Source: Desulfosoma caldarium (lineage in GTDB: Bacteria; Desulfobacterota; Syntrophobacteria; Syntrophobacterales; DSM-9756). Taken from it: a stretch of DNA of 64,000 nucleotides. Position 1 is the first letter of the stretch, and each line of letters begins with the position of its first letter. Under the pieces are notes generated by a model. It did not search any database and was not told the DNA's origin. It saw nothing but the letters and a program-made list of their open reading frames with translations. Position numbers and translations under genes: made by a program. This document shows positions 27,882-37,552 of the stretch, one piece after another. The DNA is taken from assembly GCF_003751385.1 (NCBI RefSeq), contig NZ_RJVA01000012.1, positions 248,001 to 312,000 on the forward strand, written 5' to 3'.

Positions 27882-29180
27882 TTAAAAATTGAACTCACCC
27901 CTGATCATGAAAGCCACCACATTGTCGTTGTTGGTGTCGCCGAGCGGGTTGATCACAAACTGGATGTCCGGGGATATGGCCAGGTGCTCCGACAGCACAA
28001 TCCGGTAATAGGCTTCCAGGTGGTATTCGGTGCCATCATTGTCCAGATCGTCGTTGGCCTTGAGCCCGGCCACGCCGAGCCCGATTTCATCGTCGTCCCT
28101 GTTTGGAATCATGCCCTTTAGATTCGCGCCGAACGACCAGAACCAGGGAACTTCATAAACGTTGTCATTGCTGTACGCGAGTCGGGCAAACAAACCAACT
28201 TTGTCATGAACCATCTGATCCAGACTCAAACCGATGCCCCAGCCGCGATCTGTGCCCTCGCCGACAATTTTCGGGTGCTTGTAGGTGGCTCCCCAGCCGT
28301 ACACTCTGTAGTTGCCCTGCAAACCGTTAAATTCGGGGGAAAAGGTCATCTGAGCGGCGACAAAAGGGTTGTCGAAAATGTCATCCCACACACTTTTCTG
28401 GTCTTCGTCACTGAGCAACGGGCGCGACGTGGACTCGTAGAGCACGACCATTTCTAGATTGTCGACGGGGCTGAAGCCGACCGCGAGCATCGGCGCGTAT
28501 TCGTCCTCACTGTCAAGCATCGGACTGACAACGAAGGGCTTGCCCACAAACTGGGTGGCTTCGTCATTGGCAAACTCGTTGTCATCGATGAACGCCACCT
28601 GCTCGGATTTACCTACGGATACAAACAATCGCTCTTCAAAAAATTTATGCGTGTAAAAGGCTTCCAGCACGCTTACGCCTTCATTTTCCGGGTTGTCATC
28701 GGCGATTGTATTGAGGTTGGCAAACAGTGCCCCTTCGTCATCCAGGTCCTTGTCGGCGCCTTGGCCTTCCCCGGCGTGGATGCGCATGAAGAATTCGCCG
28801 TTGGGGGTGGGCTCAAATGAGAGCTCAAGATCAGCCACGTAACCGGCGCCGCTGGTCCCCGAGTAGTCCATGTCGTCGATGTTAGGCCCGTTCCGCCCTT
28901 GGTAGTACGTGAGCACGCCGCCGTGGATGGAGAGCGTTCCGAATTTTTCCATGATCATGTCCTGGATTGACGTCGGCTCCTCGCCACCCATTTGAGTATC
29001 CCCCGGCGCCGCTGCGGTGGATCTCTGGATAGCTTCTTGCGCTTTCAACTTAGCTTCCAGTTCCTGCACCCGCTGCTTAAGCATCTGCAGTTCCCTCTTG
29101 AGCTCTGCGTCATCGGCTCTGCCGAGGCCCGCGAAGGCCAGTACAAAAAACGCCGCGCACAAAACCACACACTTTTTCAT
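27882..29180 (-). CDS. OprB-like outer-membrane porin
   Basis: The ATG at 29180 has GGAGGA five bases upstream and directly opens a signal peptide (KKCVVLCAAFFVLAFAGLGRA), giving 432 residues. After the signal comes a short coiled-coil (about residues 24-52, ELKRELQMLKQRVQELEAKL), typical of porins that trimerise through an N-terminal helix. A beta-barrel follows, made of alternating strands and Asp/Asn-rich loops, ending in FMIRGEFNF with C-terminal Phe, the outer-membrane insertion signal. The pattern fits the carbohydrate-selective OprB/LbtU-type family; the substrate is unknown. A terminator-like hairpin lies about 330 bases upstream in the leader. Confidence 0.8.
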   Translation of the reverse strand: MKKCVVLCAAFFVLAFAGLGRADDAELKRELQMLKQRVQELEAKLKAQEAIQRSTAAAPGDTQMGGEEPTSIQDMIMEKFGTLSIHGGVLTYYQGRNGPNIDDMDYSGTSGAGYVADLELSFEPTPNGEFFMRIHAGEGQGADKDLDDEGALFANLNTIADDNPENEGVSVLEAFYTHKFFEERLFVSVGKSEQVAFIDDNEFANDEATQFVGKPFVVSPMLDSEDEYAPMLAVGFSPVDNLEMVVLYESTSRPLLSDEDQKSVWDDIFDNPFVAAQMTFSPEFNGLQGNYRVYGWGATYKHPKIVGEGTDRGWGIGLSLDQMVHDKVGLFARLAYSNDNVYEVPWFWSFGANLKGMIPNRDDDEIGLGVAGLKANDDLDNDGTEYHLEAYYRIVLSEHLAISPDIQFVINPLGDTNNDNVVAFMIRGEFNF

Positions 29181-29510
29181 GCCTTTCCTCCTCCGCATTT
29201 AATGGACCATTGAGTGCGCAAAAAGCCCCGCAAACGAAAAGCCTTCATGACGGAAACGCCTTCGCGGCTTGGTTTAAAGATTTGGGAAAAGCACTGCGGC
29301 CGTGCCTTCGTGGCATCTTTTGCGATACCCTTCGCGTCCATATGTCCCGGCGGGTGAGTGAAGCTGAACGGGTAACTAGGTTCAGGTTTTAACAAGACCT
29401 CCTTTCTGACCGGTTGGTTTTTGTTATGGCAAGGCGGTTCTGAGAGTCCTCGGCCTTCATTTTCTTCGACATGGTAGGCAGCTCCCCCCCTTGTGCCCGG
29501 CGGTGAAGTC

Positions 29511-29540
29511 AAAAAGAAGCCAGCCGGCACTTCCGGCTGG
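29511..29540 (-). terminator. Rho-independent terminator or attenuator in the porin leader
   Basis: Read on the minus strand: CCAGCCGG-AAGTG-CCGGCTGG followed by CTTCTTTTT, a perfect 8-base stem and a T-rich tail. A second small hairpin (GTGGG/CCCAC) lies just before it. It sits 331 bases upstream of the porin start, with no recognised gene ending there. Confidence 0.65.
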
Positions 29541-30105
29541 AACTGGGTGGGCAGAACCCACTCATCAGGGGTCATGACTGTGCCGCCGGAAAGCAGAGCC
29601 CTTGAAGCCACCAAAAGGAAAAGTGGGCTCCTTTTTCTTTGTTGTTCTCCTTTGCTTCCTATTGTTTTGAATAATGCGCAGCTCCATCTCTCCCCCGTAC
29701 TTTTTCTCGCCGCTGGGCTGCGGCTCTTTTGGAACCACGGGGACCCTCCCCATTGCGTGCCATTCGGGTTAGGGCACAGGGACGTCCTTACCGAACCGTC
29801 TTCGCGGCCTGTTCGAAAGGACAAAAAAAGCCACGAAGTTTTTCGGGATCATCCGAAAAAGACCTTCGTGGCCTAGATCCGCTGTGTACAGAAACGGTTA
29901 ACTTCTGCCGAGTTCCGGCGTGCGCACCGCGCCGTCGTGGCGCCTCCTTGTGAAAACCGGAGCTCGAACTGGCGAATAATCTCCACCACAGGTGCGCAGA
30001 ACTGTCAATAATTTTTTAGGGCGTCTGTAATAACCCCTAGGAATCAAGACCAAAATGTGGGTTATTGTGACGGCGCTGCTCTTGGCTTGTCTGTCCGGAT
30101 CATGT

Positions 30106-30130
30106 AGGGGCAGCCCTCGTGGCTGCCCTT
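30106..30130. repeat. REP-like palindrome
   Basis: AGGGGCAGCC-CTCGT-GGCTGCCCTT forms a hairpin of about 10 base pairs, and is close in style to 30155-30180 and 11769-11793. Confidence 0.65.
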
Positions 30131-30154
30131 TATGAGAGCCGTCATGCGGCCCAT

Positions 30155-30180
30155 CGGGGCAGGCACGGGGGCCTGCCCCG
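30155..30180. repeat. REP-like palindrome
   Basis: CGGGGCAGGC-ACGGGG-GCCTGCCCCG is a perfect 10-base inverted repeat, 25 bases after a similar one. Confidence 0.65.
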
Positions 30181-30231
30181 ACGCGAGGCCTCCATCCCGA
30201 TGGCCAGGACATTCGGCCCTTCGACGGTGCA

Positions 30232-30570
30232 TTTATTCAGATCCTCCATGAATCGTCGGGTTCCAAGGTGGTCGCCAGTGGATTTTAGCGGTCATTAGAG
30301 CAGCTTTCGGGGGTGTCCAGTTGACATCGTGCTTGCGTGCCATAGCCACAATGGTTTTGTGGCCTTTGAGAATCTCCCGCCCGATCTCCCTTTGACGATT
30401 GGCCGTCCATCTTTGCCTACCAACCAAATGAGCCGGTGTTGTGTCCACCACATGGCCCCGTGTGCGGACCAAATCCAACGCTTGTGGACTGGTTCGGTCC
30501 AGCTGAGGGCCACGATGTAGCCGAAATTACGTGGCGCGAAGGAATTGTTGATGTCCACAATCCAAAGTGA
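30232..30570 (-). pseudogene. IS3-like orfA fossil, copy 3
   Basis: The minus frame reads QRWTANRQREIGREILKGHK, then TIVAMARKHDV, the clearest version of the OrfA helix-turn-helix among the fossils. Upstream CTGGACCGAACCAG and GGATTTGGTCCGCACACGGGG match the leaders at 9.36, 19.2 and 60.56 kb. The frame ends after about 80 codons and no orfB follows. Confidence 0.5.
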
Positions 30571-30783
30571 GTCAAGAAGGTTGGAGTCAAAAGCGGTTAT
30601 AATGCATCGGCAAGATCTTATGGAATCTCCGACCGACGGAAGCTAGGAAACATAGCAAGCTGGTGGGAAAAGTACCAAACAAATATTAGAGAAGAAAAGG
30701 ACCTGTCACAAGACGCTCATGAGGGACGCGGCATCAAACGTCGCGCCCCTTTAGTTGATGGTTGGACTGACGAGGACGACAGA

Positions 30784-31551
30784 ATGATCGGCGCCATCGC
30801 CGGCGACATCATCGGCTCGGTATACGAGCATCGGCGAATCAAGACCAAGGACTTCCCGTTGTTCGATCCGCGATGTCACTTTACGGACGACACCGTACTG
30901 ACCGTGGCGATAGCCAATGCGATACTTTCGAGGGAGCCCTACGTTGATTCGGTGCGTCGGATTGCCAGAAAGTACCCCCACGCCGGTTACGGTGGATCCT
31001 TCATGCGCTGGCTCAACTCCCCAGACGCCGGTCCATACTCTAGCTGGGGCAATGGATCTGCCATGCGCGTTAGTCCCGTGGGTTTCGCGTTCACAACCGA
31101 GCACGAGGTCCTCACTGAGGCGAAAGCGACGGCCGAGATGACACACAACCACCCCGAGGGCGTGAAGGGAGCGCAAGCCACCGCGCTGGCAGTCTTCCTT
31201 GCCAGAACGGGGAGCAGCAAAGAATCCATTCGGTCAAGGATTGCCAGCCTATTCGAATATGATCTAGACCGGACCGTGGAAGACATTCGCCCGACGTACT
31301 CCTTCGATGTCTCCTGCCAAGGCACGGTGCCTGAAGCCATCATTGCGTTCTTGGATTCCACGTCCTATGAAGATGCTGTCCGAAACGCTATATCGCTCGG
31401 GGGCGATAGTGACACACTTGGGTGTGTCACAGGTGGGATTGCAGAGGCGTTCTACGGTGGCGTACCGCACCATATCCGAGCCAAGGTTAAGGAATTGCTG
31501 ACGCCAGACCTGTGGTCAGTGACCGAGGCGTTCTGCCTGAAGTACAGATAG
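30784..31551 (+). CDS. ADP-ribosylglycohydrolase family protein
   Basis: 255 residues of the DraG/ARH fold: MIGAIAGDIIGSVYE at the N-terminus, FTDDTVLT at residues 33-40 (metal ligands), GNGSAMRVSPVG at about 89-100, and GGDSDT at 206-211, which completes the dinuclear Mg site. Such enzymes remove ADP-ribose from proteins, nucleic acids or small molecules. No DraT or ART partner is visible here, so the target is unknown. GAGGA eight bases upstream supports the ATG. The same frame stays open for about 70 codons upstream without an ATG, which may be decayed sequence. A strong hairpin follows the stop. Confidence 0.9.
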   Translation: MIGAIAGDIIGSVYEHRRIKTKDFPLFDPRCHFTDDTVLTVAIANAILSREPYVDSVRRIARKYPHAGYGGSFMRWLNSPDAGPYSSWGNGSAMRVSPVGFAFTTEHEVLTEAKATAEMTHNHPEGVKGAQATALAVFLARTGSSKESIRSRIASLFEYDLDRTVEDIRPTYSFDVSCQGTVPEAIIAFLDSTSYEDAVRNAISLGGDSDTLGCVTGGIAEAFYGGVPHHIRAKVKELLTPDLWSVTEAFCLKYR

Positions 31552-31562
31552 AGAGTCAAAAA

Positions 31563-31603
31563 TGCGGATCGACGCGGCGTCTGACAGCCCCGCGTGATCC
31601 GCA
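31563..31603 (+). terminator. Hairpin downstream of the ADP-ribosylglycohydrolase gene
   Basis: TGCGGATCGACGCGG pairs with CCGCGTGATCCGCA (one bulged base) around an 11-12 base loop, beginning 11 bases after the stop. Only a short TTT follows. Confidence 0.6.
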
Positions 31604-31637
31604 GCTTTAGGCTCAATTAAATAAGGAGGGACAGGTT

Positions 31638-32486
31638 ATGAGTAGGGGCAGACAAATAATCTGGTTGGTCGTCGGTATTTTCCTTGCATTCAGCGGTACG
31701 GCCTTTGCCCAGAAGGATAAAGAAGGCTGTCATGACCATCCTATGCTTACACGAATGCAGAATTTCTATATCGATCACTGCGAGAAGAGAGAATTTGACG
31801 AGGTTGATTTCCGGGATGAAGAGGGAAACACCATTAGGGTCGAGGGAAAAGTATACAGACTTGATTATAATATAAAGGAAGGCTTTACCCCACCATCTTC
31901 ATTACAGGTCATAAAAAACTATGAGGCTGCCATCGAGAATATTGGCGGGATCAAGATATATCAGGAAGAGTCCTATGAAATATGGTTGAAACTGGATAAA
32001 AATGGAAAAACCTTCTGGGTTTATGTAGATTCCTGGCACGGCGGGGGAAAGGGTGAAACCTATGGAATTACTATCGTGGAGAAAGAGGCGATGGTGCAGG
32101 AAGTCGTAGCGGATGCGAAGAGCATGATGAGTTATATCCAGGCAAAAGGGAGTGCCTCAGTCTATGGAATCTATTTTGATTTTGATAAGGCTGAGATCAA
32201 ACCAGAGTCAGAACCAGCCATCAAAGAAATCGCAAAGCTTCTTCAGGAAAATACAGAACTTAAGCTTTATGTGGTAGGACATACAGACAATGTGGGAAAC
32301 ATTGAATATAATATGAAACTCTCTAAAGCAAGGGCAGATGCCGTGATGAAAGAACTTGTGACGAAATACAAGGTTTCAGCTCAAAGGCTCAAAGCTTTTG
32401 GAGTGGGCTCACTTGCACCTGTTGCCTCCAACAAGAGTGATGATGGCCGTGCTAAGAACAGGAGGGTGGAGCTGGTAGAGCAGTGA
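31638..32486 (+). CDS. OmpA-family peptidoglycan-binding protein
   Basis: 282 residues. A signal peptide ends AFA at about residue 24. A body of about 140 residues (25-170), rich in charged residues, has no family I recognise. The C-terminal OmpA domain (about 173-282) has YFDFDKAEIKPES, VGHTDNVG and LSKARADAVMKEL, then KNRRVEL with the Asp and Arg that bind diaminopimelate. It probably sits in the periplasm or outer membrane and anchors to peptidoglycan. GGAGGG lies nine bases before the ATG. The gene is noticeably more AT-rich than the core genes to the right, which hints at transfer. Confidence 0.88.
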   Translation: MSRGRQIIWLVVGIFLAFSGTAFAQKDKEGCHDHPMLTRMQNFYIDHCEKREFDEVDFRDEEGNTIRVEGKVYRLDYNIKEGFTPPSSLQVIKNYEAAIENIGGIKIYQEESYEIWLKLDKNGKTFWVYVDSWHGGGKGETYGITIVEKEAMVQEVVADAKSMMSYIQAKGSASVYGIYFDFDKAEIKPESEPAIKEIAKLLQENTELKLYVVGHTDNVGNIEYNMKLSKARADAVMKELVTKYKVSAQRLKAFGVGSLAPVASNKSDDGRAKNRRVELVEQ

Positions 32487-32519
32487 TGTTAAAAGGCAGG
32501 AGAAGATAAGCAAAAAGGA

Positions 32520-33235
32520 TTTTATTTCCTCATTTCAGCGATTCCCGCGCAAGAGAGAGCCGCTGACCGTTTCCTTGACCATCGAAGAGTCGACTTTGGC
32601 GCGCCGATGACCGTTTTCTAACGGCCCTCGGTGCATCTTTTCGGCAAATGAACCCAGATGTTTCGTGTATCATCTGATTTAAGCAGTTTTGGAAACACCT
32701 CGCCGGTGGCAGGTTATTTGTTCGGCGCGGCACGTCTCTTACGATCAACAATATCTGGGTGGGGCCCCGCTTTTTTTTGCCAAATCCTTTCGAAACGCAG
32801 GGCCTCAAAGGTTGTCGCCGTCACTTTTCAGGGCGCGACAAAAACAGCCGCGGCACAAGGTGGCGGAAAAGCTTTATGCGCGACGACCACAAAGAGCAGA
32901 AGAAGCGTTTGACGGGGAGGGAGCACAGCATGCTTTCGGGCTCAGTCTCGGTGACGGCGCCTTAGCCGGCGTCCATGGACAGGGTGTTGAAGGTGGCGCG
33001 GTGCCGGTCGGTGCCGTCGAAGAAAAAGCACAGGAGCTGTGTGATCTCTGGGGGGATCGGCTGCCCCTTGCGGCGTCGACGCATGAAGCCGAAAAAGATA
33101 TCGATGTGCGAGCAAATCTGGATGGTGCGAAGATTGCGCACAAACAGACTCAAACCGCCGCGGCCCGTGAGTGTATCGTTGGTCACGTCAACGCCGTCAA
33201 TCGTTGCTTTGCTTTTTGTCGCGGTTAACGTTTTT
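32520..33235 (-). mobile_element. IS1380-like transposase remnant, copy A
   Basis: The minus-strand reading has NDTLTGRGGLSLFVRNLRTI, FDGTDRHRATFNTLSMDAG, a TAA where the family has Tyr, then VKRFFCSLW and a C-terminal part TTFEALRFERIWQKKAG. It is the N-terminal half of an IS1380-like DDE transposase with in-frame stops at about 32962 and 32823. It aligns with copy B at 36609-37316 over its length. Roughly 32766-33215 is nearly identical between the copies, while the rest is clearly more diverged. Confidence 0.6.
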
Positions 33236-33577
33236 CACTAAGAGTTTGAAGAGCGACTTTTCAGCGGCCGGAGGTTCAGGCATGTGCCGTCATCGGTCTT
33301 CCGAACCCCGAATGGCGGATAGGGTGGCGATGCTAATTGGCCCTAAACCGGGGAAGATGATCAATGGGGTTGCGATCAAAGTCTCTAAAAAAGCCTGACT
33401 TTCGGGCTACAAGGTACCCAAAGAATACGTCGTGGTAAAAGAATTTATCAAAAGCCCTATGGGAAAATTTTGAAGCGGGAGCTGAAAAGACACCTCCCGA
33501 TTTTGTGACGGTGAAAGGATCCTCATCCTCCGGTCCGAAACGCCCAATTCCAATGGAACCGCCCGCGTTGCAACCGC
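33236..33577. other. Non-coding stretch between copy A and atoE
   Basis: No gene seen. A short hairpin CGGGAG...CTCCCG near 33478-33504 is present. Otherwise only overlapping short frames. Confidence 0.5.
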
Positions 33578-33614
33578 TTCCCCCGATCTCACCTTGAAAG
33601 GTGGGGTCGGGGGA
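33578..33614 (-). terminator. Inverted repeat downstream of the AtoE-type gene
   Basis: TTCCCCCGATCTCACCTT and AAGGTGGGGTCGGGGGAA pair with three mismatches around GA, 33 bases beyond the stop of the minus-strand transporter gene. It has no good T-tract. Confidence 0.5.
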
Positions 33615-33646
33615 AACACTCCGATCCAAAAGTTTCGGGGTTCGCC

Positions 33647-34996
33647 TTATGTGGGCAGAAGGATAAGCCCAAGGATGAAAACCACCGCGCTGACCACCAT
33701 GACCACCATGGTGTAACCCACGATTTCTCGGGCTTTCAATTTGGTAATACCCAGAAGCGCCAAGGCCCAAAACGGCTGCAGCATGTTGGTCCATTCATCG
33801 CCATACGCCACGGCCATGATGGCTTTGTTTATGTCGAAGTTCATGGCCTTGGCTGCATCCACCATGATGGGACCCTGTATTGCCCATTGTCCACCACCGG
33901 AAGGCACGAAAAGGTTGACTAATCCGGCGCTAAGGAAGGCGAACACCGGATAAGTCACTTCGTTGGAGATGGCCACGAACCAGCCGGAGATAATTGTTAC
34001 CAATCCGGAGTACTTCATCATCCCCATGATTCCGGCGTAAAAGGGAAATTGAACGATGATTCCGGCGCATGCCCTGGCACCTTCACTGGTGGCACGGATA
34101 TAGTTAATAGGGGTGCGCTGGAACAGGATCCCCAAAAAAAGAAAGGTAAAATTGACGATATTCAAGTCGAGCTTGAATCCTTGCGTGAAGAAATACCAAA
34201 CCACGTAAATCATGCCCCCCAGACCTATTATGCCGGAGATGATCTTGCTGTTTTCAATCTTATCGGCCAGGACCATTTGGTCCGTGGCCACGGTCTCGCT
34301 GATTTTCATTTCAACGAGATCGGGGCTGATGTCCGTGATCCGTTCCACTTCACTTTCATTGCGGGGGGCCATGAGTATGCAGATCAGCGGAACAAGCAGG
34401 ATCAGCACGATGGAAATAATGATGTTCATGGGGCTGAAGAGCGTTTGGCTGGAGGGAATAATCCCGATCTCGTTAACCAGGAAGTGATTTTCAGTGGCGA
34501 CCAGCAGGGGGGCCGAAGCGGAAAGCCCACCGTGCCAGGTCAAAAATCCGGCGTACCCGGCTGCGCCAAGCAGCGGATAGTGGACAGGAATACCACGAAG
34601 TTCGGCGCTGCGCCCCACTTCCCGGGCCATGAGGGCGCCAACGATAATTCCCAATCCCCAGTTGATCCACGAGGCGATGGCGGCAGTTAGGCCTACCAAA
34701 AAGATCGCACCAGCCTGTTTTTTGGGAATTTCGGCAAGGTATTGGATGACTCTCCTGACCAGCGGCGAGGTGGCCAGCGCATGGCCGGTGACAAGAATCA
34801 AGCACATCTGCATCGCAAAGGACAGGAGCTCCCAAAACCCCTTATACCAGTGTTGAATCATTTGAAACGGCCCGGACTTGGTGAGAAACACTCCAAGCAG
34901 GTAAGTGATGAATGTCAGTAGGATCGCGAACAGCATCGGATCCGGCATCCATTTGCGTGCCATCTGGTCAAATGCTCTCCCCATTGCTCTAATCAT
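33647..34996 (-). CDS. atoE: Short-chain fatty acid transporter, AtoE family
   Basis: 449 residues with about 12 predicted membrane helices. Family patterns include KWMPDPMLFAILLTFITYLLG near the N-terminus, INWGLGIIVGALMAREV at about 110-126 and NLFVPSGGGQWAIQGPI at about 360-376. AtoE-type proteins import short-chain fatty acids such as butyrate or acetoacetate. In a syntrophic or sulfate-reducing organism this would feed beta-oxidation. GGAGGT five bases before the ATG fixes the start. No beta-oxidation gene adjoins it. It is flanked by transposon debris, so it may have arrived with the accessory region. Confidence 0.9.
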   Translation of the reverse strand: MIRAMGRAFDQMARKWMPDPMLFAILLTFITYLLGVFLTKSGPFQMIQHWYKGFWELLSFAMQMCLILVTGHALATSPLVRRVIQYLAEIPKKQAGAIFLVGLTAAIASWINWGLGIIVGALMAREVGRSAELRGIPVHYPLLGAAGYAGFLTWHGGLSASAPLLVATENHFLVNEIGIIPSSQTLFSPMNIIISIVLILLVPLICILMAPRNESEVERITDISPDLVEMKISETVATDQMVLADKIENSKIISGIIGLGGMIYVVWYFFTQGFKLDLNIVNFTFLFLGILFQRTPINYIRATSEGARACAGIIVQFPFYAGIMGMMKYSGLVTIISGWFVAISNEVTYPVFAFLSAGLVNLFVPSGGGQWAIQGPIMVDAAKAMNFDINKAIMAVAYGDEWTNMLQPFWALALLGITKLKAREIVGYTMVVMVVSAVVFILGLILLPT

Positions 34997-35574
34997 GACT
35001 GACCTCCTTTGGTTTTAGTTTTTAACCGGTTGCACATAGCCTTTGGACTGCATACCAAAAAGCGTGTTGCCATCGCGACACCCCTTGGTGAAGAGCAGAG
35101 GGGGACAGTCAGTGTAGAAGTGCCGGGGCAGAACAAAAGGATTCCGTCCATCCGGATTTACTTTCCGCATGGGGTTTGAAGGTCTTAATCGTGGGCCATT
35201 CCTCTACCGGAAATAACCTGCCTCATTACGGCCTCCAGCTCGGGCAAAGGGCATAAGCAACAAGTAAGATTTATTTTAGCAGAGCGTTTTGAAAGGATCA
35301 ACAATATGGGTCTAAGGACTGACCTGCGCCACGAATAGGTGATCATATCAAGGTATTCAGTCCGTTTTTCCCCCAACGTTTTTTTGAATGCCTCAGCAGT
35401 TTAGGCGGGGACGTGGATCGTTTTCTCGAAAAAAGGCTGTCATTACCATGGAACCACGTCCCACAAGTGGGAGCTTCGACTGACGTAGATTAAAGAACCT
35501 TCCTGGGGCTATGCCTCTTCCGCCAGGTGCCAGATCATACCGCTCATGGATCACTTTTCATCGAATATTCCAAA
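34997..35574. other. Non-coding region upstream of atoE
   Basis: No supportable gene. It should contain the atoE promoter; I cannot point to confident boxes. Short frames on both strands carry no domain. Confidence 0.45.
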
Positions 35575-36480
35575 CAACGATAAGTATGCGGGTCTAACGG
35601 TCCATGGTCGTGTCCTGCTCGTGCGCAGGGTGCTTGAGGAAGGACTTGGAGCAGCCGTAGTCGCCCAGGCGATGGGTATCGAATGAGAACCGTGTACAAA
35701 TGGCTACGTCGTGACCCCAAGAAAGAGTGAGTCGCTTGGAACCCCGCTCAACCCAACCCCACCTCAGCCCGCCGGCAATGTATAAGCCTGTGATTGACGA
35801 AATTCTTACCAGGCGGCGTCAACGGCAAACCTATAGGCAGATCGCCCACGGAGTCAGTATTGGCGAGATCGCTCTCGCTCACCTTCTTGGGCGGGAGGGC
35901 TTGAACGCCTATCAGCGCTATAGCCGCCTAGACCGGACAATCGCTACGAACATAAAGCCCGAGTAACCCACTGCATCAAGATATCGAAAAAAGAGTCGTT
36001 GGAGCGCCCAGGGCATCGAGTCACCGAGAACCGGTAACAAAATGGATGAGGCGCAGGCTGGCAACATGGGCGTTGCCATTGATGACCAGTCCCGGATCGG
36101 CTTTACGACCATTCAGCCCAATGATACTCGCACGCAGCGCCTTCCGTACTCTATATTCCACGCAGTCCGCTACCACGCTTGGCAGGGTAATCGTTTCAAG
36201 CCCGTAACGACCGACAACGGAGCGGGCAACTGATCGAGACGCTTTGAACCTCTGGGCCAACGCTTAGGCCTGAAACACCGGTTCACCAAGCCATACAGCC
36301 CCTGCTCCAATGGCATGATCGAGCGCTTTGTACAAACCGCCTTGCGTGAATGGGCGTATGCGCACTCTTATGACAGCTTCAAACAGAGAGCCCTAGATCT
36401 CCCCCTTTGGCTGGAAAATAGGACGAATGCCGTCGGCCCCACGCAAGCCTTCATGACCTGCCTTGGCTTAGTCGGATAGG
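35575..36480 (+). pseudogene. IS481-like transposase, frameshifted full-length relic
   Basis: Order of recognisable pieces on the plus strand: HGRVLLVRRVLEEGLGAAVV (helix-turn-helix, from about 35605), RRRQRQTYRQIAHGVSIGEIAL (about 35810-35880), AIDDQSRIGFTTIQPNDTRT (first catalytic Asp, about 36076-36135), TTDNGAGN (second Asp, about 36210), and LGLKHRFTKPYSPCSNGMIERFVQ with the catalytic Glu at about 36260-36340. Stops (for example at 35964 and 36231) and frame changes break it. All three catalytic residues survive, so it decayed recently in place. Confidence 0.75.
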
Positions 36481-36608
36481 GATCCCTGTGAACAACCTCA
36501 TGGAGTTGCAATCCCCAAGAGCTCTCCACCTGATTGACCCACATATCGGTGTCGTTGACCTTGATTTCTAAGGCAATTTCGCCTTCTTCGGCTTTCACCG
36601 CCGTCCGG

Positions 36609-37316
36609 TTTATTTCCTCATTTGAGCGATAGCCGTGCAAGAGAAAGCCGCCGAGTGTTTCCTTAACCATCGAAGATGAGGGTTTTGGCACGCCGATGGG
36701 CATTTTCTTATGGATGACGGTGCATTTTTTCGGTGAATGAGCCCAGATGTTTCGTGTAACTTTAAATTTAAGCGATTTTGGAAGCACCTCGCCATCTGGA
36801 GGTTCTCTCTTCGGCGCGGCACGTCTCTCACGATCAACAAGATCTGGGCGGCGCCCCGCTTTTTTTTGCCAAATCCTTTCGAAACGCAGGGCCTCAAAGG
36901 TTGTCGCCATCACTTTTCAGGGCGCGACAAAAACAGCCGCGGCACAAGGTGGCGGAAAAGCTTTATGCGCGACGACCACAAAGAGCAGAAGAAGCGTTTG
37001 ACGGGGAGGGAGCACAGCATGCTTTCGGGCTCAGTCTCGGTGACGGCGCCTTAGCCGGCGTCCATGGACAGGGTGTCGAAGGTGGCGCGGTGCCGGTCGG
37101 TGCCGTCGAAGAAAAAACACAGGAGCTGTGTGATCTCTGGGGGGATCGGCTGCCCCTTGCGGCGTCGACGCCTGGAGCCGAAAAAGGTCTCGATGTGCGA
37201 GCAAATCTGGATGGTGCGAAGATTGCGCATAAACAAACTCAAACCGCCGCGGCCCGTGAGCGTATCGTTGGTCGCGTCAATGCCGTCAATCGTTGCTTTG
37301 CTTTTTTGTCGCAGTT
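36609..37316 (-). mobile_element. IS1380-like transposase remnant, copy B
   Basis: The same element as copy A, 4.09 kb to the right and in the same orientation. It shares the TAA after DAG and the TGA before ATTFEALRFERIWQKK. Its inner part (about 36855-37303) is almost identical to copy A; the outer ~240 bases at the left differ at many positions. An adjoining minus frame (36368-36913) runs through the end of the element into the IS481 relic and is not a real gene. Confidence 0.6.
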
Positions 37317-37552
37317 GTGGTACATCCCATAGGGATCTTCCCACCTTTTGGGTTGCCGGTGCGCGGTATGTGATGACCTCACTTTACCACGTAAGGAGCC
37401 CAATTGGTGGGATTTTTCTGCTTTTAAATCGTTCAGTTTAGGTACAAGAAACTTTTTGTGGCGTGCGGCGGCAGCCCAAAAAGAAGGGCGCCCAGTGGAC
37501 GAGGGTTCGAGGTATTTCGCGGGAACCCGAGCACGAAGTGAAGGGGTAAGGT
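37317..37552. other. Upstream region of the hisS operon
   Basis: This 236-base gap should hold the promoter of the hisS-aspS operon. I see no T-box or riboswitch-like fold and no convincing promoter boxes. Confidence 0.4.

Larger units (their letters stand above)
29181..30231. other. Long non-coding region upstream of the porin gene
   Basis: No supportable gene. A 215-codon minus frame at 29177-29824 has no ribosome site or domain. It contains a terminator hairpin (29511-29540), a short AAAGGA/TCCTTT hairpin near 29620, and two REP-like palindromes. The DNA may be an unusually long porin leader plus decayed sequence. Confidence 0.45.

Noticed and set aside
29177-29824. A 215-codon minus frame upstream of the porin
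   Set aside because: No ribosome site, no domain, odd composition. It runs through a terminator hairpin and overlaps the porin start.
36368-36913. A 181-codon minus frame that could be taken for a gene
   Set aside because: It joins the C-terminal part of the dead IS1380-like transposase to antisense of the IS481 relic; it has no independent domain.
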